DNA from: Bacillota bacterium
GTDB taxonomy: Bacteria > Bacillota_A > Clostridia > Peptostreptococcales > Anaerovoracaceae
Direction: 5' to 3'
DNA: 5,616 nucleotides
NCBI GenBank assembly: GCA_017556895.1
Contig: JAFYLX010000060.1
Span: 1 to 5,616, forward strand
This document shows positions 1 to 4,793 of the stretch, piece by piece. Numbering within the stretch: the first letter of the stretch is position 1; each line of letters opens with the position of its first letter. The translations under genes and the position numbers were made by a program. Below the pieces are notes generated by a model. That model was not told the origin of the DNA. It saw nothing but the letters and a program-made list of their open reading frames with translations, and did no database searches.

Positions 1-216
1 AATTGCAACAAACTCATCTATGATTTTTTCAGCCAAAACTAAAGCAGCTTCCTGTTCTTCTGCTGGAAGAGTTTCATCTGCCTTTAACACTAACTCGTCA
101 TCTCTCTGGTAAATATTTACCCCTGTCGCCTCTCTTATTAGGTCAAGGTTAACGTCTAAATTACCAAAAAGTTCTACTCTGTCAACGTCCTGAACTATCT
201 GAATTTTTCTGTCCAA
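1..216 (-). CDS. phoH: PhoH family ATPase, N-terminal part (runs off the left edge)
   Basis: The 72 visible codons start MDRKIQIVQDVDRVELFGNL and continue with a segment matching the N-terminal region of PhoH/YbeZ-type proteins (LFGNLD..LDLIREATGVNI, then a short strand-rich stretch and a helix ending in EKIIDEF). The P-loop ATPase domain that defines the family would lie beyond the left edge and is not seen. PhoH proteins are cytoplasmic NTPases linked to RNA metabolism, often encoded beside ybeY. The start is TTG at 214-216: an in-frame TAA directly precedes it, so no earlier start is possible, and AGGAG (224-228) sits 7 bases upstream. The gene overlaps the end of yqfD by 35 bases in another frame, which suggests translational coupling. 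Position directly after yqfC-yqfD, as in many Clostridia and Bacilli, is the main support for the name. Confidence 0.85.
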   Translation of the reverse strand, partial: MDRKIQIVQDVDRVELFGNLDVNLDLIREATGVNIYQRDDELVLKADETLPAEEQEAALVLAEKIIDEFVAI

Positions 217-1240
217 TTAAAATCTCCTGTTCTTCTCCAATTTGCCCCCTTATCTCAAGGGTCACACCTACTTCTATTATATTTTCTTTATAGCAAAAAT
301 TCAAATCTTTATTTAGAATTTCAGCATTTTCAGGCAAGTTTTCATTAGCCCATTTACGTATTTTTTGTTCAGTCTTTTTTATTATTTGATTTTTGCTTTT
401 CACCTGATTGTCTTCTCCATAAAAGTCCTCTTCAAAGACTAGCCTGTGTGGATAAACCGCCCATATTTCCCCCTTTGACTTAACTAGGTATTCGGTGTCT
501 GCATCTTCTACATGATATTTTTCCTTAATAGGTACACACCCAAGTATTAGTATTTGTCCCTTTTCCACGTAGTCTCCCTTTTCCACGAGTGCTATGCCTC
601 TAAAGGTATTGATGCTCTCTATGTATCCATCTCTATCTGCTACGATGTTGCAATAGTATTTTGGCTTATCCACCCATGGATTATCTTCCATTTTTATTAT
701 TTCTCCCTCTGATATTTCTAAAAACACTTTCCTTCCATCGTAAACAAGCCTTAGCCATGAAATTTCAGGAAACACATCATATATATGGCTTTGAGCACTA
801 TTCCAATCTATATTGGGAATGAAGCTCCCTTCCTTGATACCTACCTCCCAAAGACACTCCCTAATCTCCATCTCGGGAATCCCCTTATAACCACTTATTT
901 CAATAGTCTTAACAAAAAAAGACTGGCATATTACCAGTATCGCTGCAAAACAAATTAAACCTACAATAATAGGTCTTCTAATTAATTCTTTTATTCTAAA
1001 TTCTAATCCACTGCTTGAAATCACGGTTATCTTGTACAACGACTTGGCTATTTTTTTCAACTCTTTTAAGTCATCATAATCTATATAGCATTCTGCTTTA
1101 GTCTCAGAAATGCGGACGAAGCTCCTAATACTTATGTGCCTAGCCATCGCGGCATTCACTAGCCTATCTATTTTAAATCCTTCTATGCTTATTCTTACTC
1201 GGTGTACGAATGATTTCGATTCCTTGGATTTCCCCTTCAA
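182..1240 (-). CDS. yqfD: Sporulation protein YqfD (membrane protein)
   Basis: This 352-residue protein is somewhat shorter than the roughly 390-400 residues usual for YqfD. The N-terminal cytoplasmic part has the family pattern RVRISIEGFKIDRLVNAA (about residues 14-31), in which the protein would read short repeated layers. A single hydrophobic segment follows at about 91-110 (IIVGLICFAAILVICQSFFV), preceded by RR. After it comes a POTRA-like stretch (VKTIEISG, then IPEMEIRECLWEVGI), then a region with DRDGYIESINTFRGIALVEKGD (about 205-226) that resembles the lipoyl/barrel-like part of the family. In Bacillus subtilis yqfD belongs to the mother-cell sigma-E regulon; its biochemical job is unknown. 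The start is TTG at 1238-1240, with GGGAGG (1248-1253) 7 bases upstream and an in-frame TAA immediately before. It overlaps yqfC by 68 bases and phoH by 35, so the three genes are probably co-translated. Confidence 0.9.
   Translation of the reverse strand: MKGKSKESKSFVHRVRISIEGFKIDRLVNAAMARHISIRSFVRISETKAECYIDYDDLKELKKIAKSLYKITVISSSGLEFRIKELIRRPIIVGLICFAAILVICQSFFVKTIEISGYKGIPEMEIRECLWEVGIKEGSFIPNIDWNSAQSHIYDVFPEISWLRLVYDGRKVFLEISEGEIIKMEDNPWVDKPKYYCNIVADRDGYIESINTFRGIALVEKGDYVEKGQILILGCVPIKEKYHVEDADTEYLVKSKGEIWAVYPHRLVFEEDFYGEDNQVKSKNQIIKKTEQKIRKWANENLPENAEILNKDLNFCYKENIIEVGVTLEIRGQIGEEQEILIGQKNSDSSGR
214..228 (-). promoter_or_regulatory. Ribosome binding site that fixes the TTG start of phoH
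   Basis: On the minus strand AGGAG (224-228) is followed by seven bases and TTG (214-216), with an in-frame TAA directly before the TTG. The arrangement repeats that of yqfD and lies inside the last codons of yqfD. Confidence 0.75.
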
Positions 1241-1445
1241 TTAGAAGCCTCCCATTCATTATTTCTTTAATGACATAGTCATTGCTATTTATAGTTACAA
1301 ACTTCTTAGGAGTTTCAACTGTCATCGATGTCTCTCCAATCATAACTATAGATTTGACATTTTCGATTATGCATATTTTATCTTTAAGAATTATCCTAGG
1401 TTCATTAAAATCCAGATCATAGTTCATTTCCTCTATTAAGCGCAC
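1173..1445 (-). CDS. yqfC: YabP/YqfC family sporulation protein
   Basis: This is a 90-residue protein of the YabP/YqfC family (usual length about 90-100). Recognisable are the strand-rich core EPRIILKDKICIIENVKS, a middle part ETPKKFVTINSNDYVIKEI and the closing LLIEGEIQGIEII. No signal peptide or membrane segment is seen. In Bacillus yqfC is a sigma-E dependent sporulation gene of unknown mechanism, always next to yqfD. The reading frame opens at a GTG at 1464-1466, but I prefer the GTG at 1443-1445 (VRLIEEMNYD). AAAGGGGG, ending at 1453, lies 7 bases before it, while the outer GTG has no usable ribosome binding site and would put that motif inside the gene. A hairpin (1451-1487) covers this ribosome binding site. 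The 3' end overlaps yqfD by 68 bases. Confidence 0.85.
   Translation of the reverse strand: MRLIEEMNYDLDFNEPRIILKDKICIIENVKSIVMIGETSMTVETPKKFVTINSNDYVIKEIMNGRLLIEGEIQGIEIIRTPSKNKHRRI
1238..1253 (-). promoter_or_regulatory. Ribosome binding site that fixes the TTG start of yqfD
   Basis: On the minus strand GGGAGG (1248-1253) is followed by seven bases and TTG (1238-1240). In the yqfD frame the codon immediately before TTG is the stop TAA. The TTG is therefore the first possible start, and it lies inside the yqfC coding region. Confidence 0.75.
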
Positions 1446-1450
1446 AATAA

Positions 1451-1487
1451 AACCCCCTTTATTCACTCTTATGAATTACCGGGGGTT
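1451..1487 (-). promoter_or_regulatory. Hairpin covering the yqfC ribosome binding site; possible weak terminator for the MOSC gene
   Basis: On the minus strand AACCCCC (1481-1487) pairs with GGGGGTT (1451-1457) over 7 bp. Inside this, ATTCA (1472-1476) pairs with TGAAT (1461-1465) over 5 bp around a six-base loop, with a 4x3 internal loop between the stems. The GGGGG arm is the probable Shine-Dalgarno of yqfC, so folding would hide it. The arm runs directly into TTTTATT, so the same structure could act as a weak intrinsic terminator about 30 bases after the MOSC stop codon. The pairing is seen directly; either function is inference. Confidence 0.5.
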
Positions 1488-1519
1488 AATATTACTTTAT
1501 ATGCAGGTTCCCAAGGTTT

Positions 1520-1948
1520 TTACTCTATAAAAACAGAATCACCAACCTTAACATGGCCGCCCTTTAGTACTCTTGCAAAAATTCCCTCCGTTGGCATTAT
1601 ACACTTGCCTACAGCTTGGGCTATAGCGCATCCCGTATGGCACTCCTTGCCAATTTGAGTTACTTCTAGCAAAACTTCATTTATAGTCATTTTAGTACCT
1701 ATAGGGAGCTTGCTCAAATCTATTCCCTCTACAATAAGGTTCTCACCAAAGTCGCCATCTTTGACATCTACTCCCAAAGCCTTAAATTCCTCTATTTTTT
1801 CATAGGATAATAGGCTCACCTGTCTATGCCAGTTGCCTGCATGGGCATCGTCCTTTAGTCCGAAATTTTGTATAATCTCAGCCTCTTTGATGTTCTTCTT
1901 CGCTGTTCCCTTTTTCTCACTTATACATACTGCTCTAATAACTGCCAT
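1520..1948 (-). CDS. Small stand-alone MOSC domain protein
   Basis: This 142-residue cytoplasmic protein consists of essentially one MOSC domain. MOSC (molybdenum cofactor sulfurase C-terminal) domains bind molybdenum cofactor or carry sulfur for it. Visible family features are DAHAGNWHRQVSLLS (34-48), DFGENLIVEGIDLSKLPIG (66-84) and GKECHTGCAIAQ (100-111), then C116 and the PTEGIFARVLKGG block (119-131). Cys103, His104, Cys107 and Cys116 form the cysteine-rich patch usual in the clostridial type; the exact catalytic cysteine cannot be told from sequence alone. The ATG at 1946-1948 has TAGGAG five bases upstream. In many Clostridia this domain is found fused to MogA; here mogA is separate and lies on the far side of the PHP phosphatase gene. 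The precise substrate is unknown. No pyridoxal-dependent cysteine desulfurase domain is attached. Confidence 0.9.
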   Translation of the reverse strand: MAVIRAVCISEKKGTAKKNIKEAEIIQNFGLKDDAHAGNWHRQVSLLSYEKIEEFKALGVDVKDGDFGENLIVEGIDLSKLPIGTKMTINEVLLEVTQIGKECHTGCAIAQAVGKCIMPTEGIFARVLKGGHVKVGDSVFIE

Positions 1949-1993
1949 AATTACTCCTATCCACCTTTTGTTCTTTTAAGTTTAACACAACAT

Positions 1994-2022
1994 TTGACAC
2001 TTTGCCATAAAGGTTTTAACAT
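1994..2022 (+). promoter_or_regulatory. Probable sigma-A type promoter of the PHP phosphatase gene
   Basis: A perfect -35 hexamer TTGACA (1994-1999), a 17-base spacer and TAACAT (2017-2022, 4 of 6 matches to TATAAT) lie in the 97-bp region between the divergent MOSC and PHP genes. The predicted start of transcription falls about 15-20 bases before the ATG, which leaves a short leader carrying AGAGAGG (2032-2038) as ribosome binding site. Confidence 0.6.
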
Positions 2023-2045
2023 AAGAGTATAAGAGAGGTAAACAT

Positions 2046-2861
2046 ATGAAAAAGATTAATTTACATTCCCACACAACTTTTTGCGATGGTGTCAATTCAG
2101 CAGAAGAAATGATACTTGCCGCAATAGATAAAAAGTTTGACGTATTTGGGTTTTCAGGCCACAGCTTCCTCGAATTCGACGACAGCTGGTGTATGAGCAA
2201 AGAGGATACACATAAATACTTTGACCAAATCCATCAGTTAAAAGAAAAGTACAAAGATAAAATTGCTATTCTATGCGGAGTTGAACAGGATTATCTTTCC
2301 GATACTTCTGTAAATCAATACGACTATGTCATCGGATCCGTTCACGTAATCCCAAAAGACGGAAAATACATTTCTGTTGATTATACTGCCGATCACTTGA
2401 TAGAACACATAGATTCTGTTTACAGTGGAGACGCGCTTTCTCTAGCCGAAGACTATTTTGATATGATATCTGACATACATACAAAAACGAAGTGTCAAAT
2501 CATTGGTCACTTTGACCTTTTGACTAAATTTAATGAAAAAACACCTATTTTTGACACTAATCACCCGTGCTATATAGCTTCAGTCGACAAGGTGTTGGCA
2601 AAACTGCTTGCGCAGGACGTAGTTTTCGAAGTCAATACAGGTGCTATTTCACGAGGATATAGAACTGTCCCTTATCCTTCAAAGGATATTTTGATAAAAA
2701 TAAAAGAGGGCGGCGGAAAAGTAATAATATCTTCCGACACCCATTCTATCGATTCTGTAGACTCATATTTCGAAGAGGCCCTAACATTCATAAAAGAATG
2801 TGGATTCACTAAAATATCCGCCATCGACAAAGACGGCAACTTCTACGAAGAGTCTATTTAG
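2046..2861 (+). CDS. hisK: PHP-family phosphatase, HisK/HisJ type histidinol-phosphatase
   Basis: This is a 271-residue cytoplasmic PHP-domain protein, about the full length of HisJ/HisK-type histidinol-phosphatases (near 270). These hydrolyse L-histidinol phosphate to histidinol and phosphate in histidine synthesis. The metal-binding residues of the family are all present: H7 and H9 in LHSHTTFCDG, H39 in GFSGHS, E80 in GVEQDY, H100 in IGSVH, H155 (and D157) in IGHFD, and D231 and H233 in SSDTH. EVNTGAISRGYRTVPYP (195-211) is typical of the subfamily. The ATG at 2046 has AGAGAGG upstream and a good promoter. No other histidine gene is visible, so the substrate rests on family resemblance alone; another phosphomonoester is possible. 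It is the only plus-strand gene in the window, sits between Moco genes, and its last 8 bases overlap the end of mogA on the other strand. Confidence 0.85.
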   Translation: MKKINLHSHTTFCDGVNSAEEMILAAIDKKFDVFGFSGHSFLEFDDSWCMSKEDTHKYFDQIHQLKEKYKDKIAILCGVEQDYLSDTSVNQYDYVIGSVHVIPKDGKYISVDYTADHLIEHIDSVYSGDALSLAEDYFDMISDIHTKTKCQIIGHFDLLTKFNEKTPIFDTNHPCYIASVDKVLAKLLAQDVVFEVNTGAISRGYRTVPYPSKDILIKIKEGGGKVIISSDTHSIDSVDSYFEEALTFIKECGFTKISAIDKDGNFYEESI

Positions 2862-3360
2862 AACTTCCACACTCAGAGCCATGTCCTGTCATAATATCAA
2901 GTCCATGGCAAAGAGCAGGAAGAATAAATTCTAGATTTTCACCTACAGCCTTAGGGCTACCAGGCAGATTTATAATCAGAGTCTTGCCTCTCATCACGGA
3001 AACCGCCCTTGATAGCATTGCCTTTGGAGTAATTTCAAAAGACTTTGCCCTCATATACTCACTAATTCCAGGCACATTTCTATCTGCTACGGCCAGTGTT
3101 GCCTCAGGAGTAACGTCCCTAGGCGATAATCCTGTACCACCAGTAGTCAAAATAAGATCAACCTTTGTATCATCACATAATGATACAAGGGTTTCTTTTA
3201 TTGTTTCAAAATCATCTGGTATTAAGATCATCTTTTCAACTGTCGCCATACCCCATTTTCCAAGCATTTCGGAAATTAAAGGACCGCTTTCGTCCACTCT
3301 CTGGCCTGTAGATCCTTTGTCACTCATAGTAACGACAGCCACTCTATACTTGTCTAACAT
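2854..3360 (-). CDS. mogA: MogA/MoaB family molybdopterin adenylyltransferase
   Basis: A 168-residue single-domain MoCF-fold protein. MogA-type enzymes activate molybdopterin with ATP to adenylyl-molybdopterin, the form into which MoeA inserts molybdate. Visible motifs are VVTMSDKGSTGQRVDESGP (9-27), the substrate-binding TTGGTGLSPRDVTPEAT (72-88), and NLPGSPKA (131-138). D49, D68 and D82 fit the acidic positions of the family. The length is within the usual range for MogA/MoaB (about 160-195); which of the two activities it has cannot be settled by sequence reading. The ATG at 3358-3360 follows AAGGA at five bases. The gap to moaC is 17 bases and holds only this ribosome binding site, so moaC and mogA are surely one operon. 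The stop codon TAG lies within the last codons of the convergent PHP gene, an 8-bp overlap. Confidence 0.93.
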   Translation of the reverse strand: MLDKYRVAVVTMSDKGSTGQRVDESGPLISEMLGKWGMATVEKMILIPDDFETIKETLVSLCDDTKVDLILTTGGTGLSPRDVTPEATLAVADRNVPGISEYMRAKSFEITPKAMLSRAVSVMRGKTLIINLPGSPKAVGENLEFILPALCHGLDIMTGHGSECGSSK

Positions 3361-3377
3361 AAGCTTCCTTCTCCATA

Positions 3378-3854
3378 TTATCTCTCGTTTACAATATGAC
3401 CGCTTTTGCCGCCATCCTTTTCCACAAGATAAATTTCGCCGATTTCCATCGTTTTATCCATAGCTTTACACATATCATACACCGTTAGAAGTGCAACGCT
3501 TACGCCAGTTAAAGCTTCCATCTCGGCACCAGTCTTACCTACAGTTTTAACACTGCAGGTGCAATATATTTCTAGAGTTTCCTCTTTACATTCAAAATCA
3601 ATCTTACAACTACCAAGGGATATCATATGACACATTGGAATCAGTTCCCAAGTCTTTTTAGATGCCATAATTCCTGCCGTAGTAGCTATGCCCAGCACAT
3701 CTCCCTTGGAGGCCGTTCCAGTTATAATGGCATCATAAACATCTCTATTAACCTTTATTTTGCCCTGGGCTACTGCAATTCTGCTAGTGTCTTCCTTTTC
3801 TGTAACATCCACCATTATAGCTCTACCATCTTTTCCAAAGTGAGTTAAGCCCAT
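3378..3854 (-). CDS. moaC: Cyclic pyranopterin monophosphate synthase MoaC
   Basis: A 158-residue protein of normal MoaC length. MoaC turns 3',8-cyclo-7,8-dihydroguanosine triphosphate, made by MoaA, into cyclic pyranopterin monophosphate, the first stable intermediate of molybdenum cofactor. It begins with the family's [18 protein letters not shown] (3-20). By alignment with Escherichia coli MoaC, offset by one, the active-site residues are all present: K50, H76 in [11 protein letters not shown] (70-80), E111 and E113 in [20 protein letters not shown]127 and K130 in YDMCKAMDK. The ATG at 3852-3854 has a full AGGAGG (3861-3866) six bases upstream. A strong hairpin terminator ends only 35 bases before the start, so expression needs read-through or an unseen promoter. 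moaA is not in the window. Confidence 0.96.
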   Translation of the reverse strand: MGLTHFGKDGRAIMVDVTEKEDTSRIAVAQGKIKVNRDVYDAIITGTASKGDVLGIATTAGIMASKKTWELIPMCHMISLGSCKIDFECKEETLEIYCTCSVKTVGKTGAEMEALTGVSVALLTVYDMCKAMDKTMEIGEIYLVEKDGGKSGHIVNER

Positions 3855-3875
3855 ACGATGCCTCCTATTTTTTTA

Positions 3876-3910
3876 AATATAACAAATAAGGCTCTCCAAA
3901 ATGGAGAGCC
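3876..3910 (-). terminator. Intrinsic terminator after yqeY, just ahead of moaC
   Basis: A perfect 9-bp stem (3890-3898 with 3902-3910, GGCTCTCCA arms) closes a three-base loop. On the minus strand it is followed by a T-rich run (TTATTTGTTATATTT, 3875-3889) interrupted by G and A, so termination may be incomplete. It starts 12 bases after the yqeY stop codon and ends 35 bases before the moaC ATG. Confidence 0.8.
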
Positions 3911-3922
3911 TGTAGGTTTTGT

Positions 3923-4369
3923 TTATCCCAAAAATTCCATAACAACCTTTTTAACAAGATTGCCGTCCGCCTGGCCTTTAACTTTAGCCATAACAGGACC
4001 CATTAGTTTACCCATATTCTGCTTGCCACCGTCGATACCAAGATCTGCGGCAGTAGCCTTAACAATCTCAAGAACTTTGTCTTCAGATAGCTGTTCTGGT
4101 AAATACTTATTTAGGATTTCAATTTCGGCTTTGTAGCTTTCAGCTAAATCCGTTCTTCCGGCCTTTTCAAAATCAGCAAGTGCATCTTTTCTCATTTTAA
4201 CTTGCTTAGCTAAAACGGCAACGATGCCCTCATCGCTAAGTTCTTCTCTATTGTCTACTTCGTACTGCTTAATAGCAGCTCTAGCAAAACTAATAGCGTT
4301 TTTTGCAATATCGTCCTTAGCTTTCATGGCTTCCTTATAGTCCGCCATAAGCTGGTCTTTAATTGTCAT
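3923..4369 (-). CDS. yqeY: GatB/YqeY domain protein
   Basis: This 148-residue protein has the normal length and pattern of the stand-alone YqeY family. It starts MTIKDQLMADYKEAMKAKD. The middle helix region VKMRKDALADFEKAGR is followed by EIEILNKYLPEQLSEDKV, and the C-terminal hallmark MGKLMGPVMAKVKGQADG ends in a short amphipathic helix. The domain resembles the tail of the GatB subunit of tRNA-dependent amidotransferase, which contacts tRNA. Stand-alone YqeY proteins have no settled function, though a link to tRNA or translation is assumed. I chose ATG at 4367-4369 because GAGGTG (4376-4381) is six bases upstream; the GTG three codons earlier (4376-4378) lies inside that motif. It follows rpsU after 62 bases with no terminator between them, so the two probably share a transcript, ended by the hairpin at 3890-3910. 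Confidence 0.92.
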   Translation of the reverse strand: MTIKDQLMADYKEAMKAKDDIAKNAISFARAAIKQYEVDNREELSDEGIVAVLAKQVKMRKDALADFEKAGRTDLAESYKAEIEILNKYLPEQLSEDKVLEIVKATAADLGIDGGKQNMGKLMGPVMAKVKGQADGNLVKKVVMEFLG

Positions 4370-4431
4370 TTTATTCACCTCAATTCTCGAAAAGCTTGCT
4401 CCTCGTATAAGGTTAGATGACTATATTTGAA

Positions 4432-4611
4432 TTAGTATTTCTTAGCCTTTTTTCTTGCAGCTTCAGATTTTTTCTTTCTCTTTACGCTTGGTTTTTCGTA
4501 GTGTTCTCTTTTTCTAAGTTCAGACATAACGCCATCTCTAGCGCAAGATCTCTTAAATCTCTTAAGAGCGGATTCTAAACTTTCGTTTTCTCTTACGATT
4601 ACTTGTGCCAT
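4432..4611 (-). CDS. rpsU: 30S ribosomal protein S21
   Basis: A 59-residue, very basic protein beginning [20 protein letters not shown]. It continues with [20 protein letters not shown] and [19 protein letters not shown], a complete match to the bacterial S21 pattern and length (about 58-70). S21 sits near the anti-Shine-Dalgarno region of 16S rRNA in the small subunit and helps initiation. The ATG at 4609-4611 is preceded by a near-perfect AGGAGGTGA (4619-4627). A strong promoter lies about 70 bases upstream of the start. The order rpsU then yqeY is common in Firmicutes. S21 is not present in every bacterium, but is normal for Clostridia. Confidence 0.96.
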   Translation of the reverse strand: MAQVIVRENESLESALKRFKRSCARDGVMSELRKREHYEKPSVKRKKKSEAARKKAKKY

Positions 4612-4682
4612 TCTTGATTCACCTCCTGACTAAAATGAAATAACTCAAGCCGTGAACTGTTACCTAAGCCGATAACGGATAT

Positions 4683-4711
4683 ATTATACTACCTTTGTCC
4701 TAAAGGTGCAA
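4683..4711 (-). promoter_or_regulatory. Promoter of rpsU-yqeY with a palindrome in the spacer
   Basis: On the minus strand TTGCAC (4706-4711) is followed by exactly 17 bases and a perfect TATAAT (4683-4688). It lies downstream of the surface-protein terminator and about 70 bases before rpsU, leaving a leader of roughly 65 bases. The spacer carries the inverted repeat ACCTTT-N5-AAAGGT (4691-4707, reaching one to two bases into the -35), which could be an operator or chance. Confidence 0.8.
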
Positions 4712-4742
4712 GCAATTTTTGTATGTCACTTATATTTTTTGC

Positions 4743-4772
4743 AAAAAAGAAAGGAGCTGATTAATCAGCCCC
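4743..4772 (-). terminator. Intrinsic terminator of the surface-protein gene
   Basis: On the minus strand GGGGCTGA (4765-4772) pairs with TCAGCTCC (4753-4760) over 8 bp, including one G-U pair, around a TTAA loop. It is followed by TTTCTTTTTT (4743-4752). It begins 21 bases after the surface-protein stop codon and points only in the minus direction, separating that gene from the rpsU promoter. Confidence 0.88.
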
Positions 4773-4793
4773 AATCTTATATATGTATATGCG

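Noticed and set aside
1982..2200. Minus-strand frame of 72 codons
   Set aside because: It is antisense to the start of the PHP phosphatase gene, with no family match and no convincing ribosome binding site.
2984..3463. Plus-strand open frame of 159 codons
   Set aside because: It is antisense to mogA and the end of moaC, whose motifs are unmistakable. The translated product resembles no protein family I know and no ribosome binding site stands out.
3855..3922. Molybdenum cofactor riboswitch ahead of moaC
   Set aside because: Only 68 bases separate yqeY and moaC. They hold one simple hairpin with a T-rich tail, not the large multi-helix structure of that RNA class.
3858..4136. Plus-strand open frame opposite yqeY
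   Set aside because: It lies antisense to yqeY and the terminator, with no recognisable domain.
4370..4431. Small gene between rpsU and yqeY, suggested by an extra AGGAG on the minus strand
   Set aside because: No ATG, GTG or TTG follows at a usable distance before the real yqeY ribosome binding site.
4640..4680. Structured leader of rpsU (short CCGT/ACGG, GTTA/TAAC and CGGCTT repeats)
   Set aside because: The pairings are only 3-4 bp, compete with one another and do not form one convincing fold.
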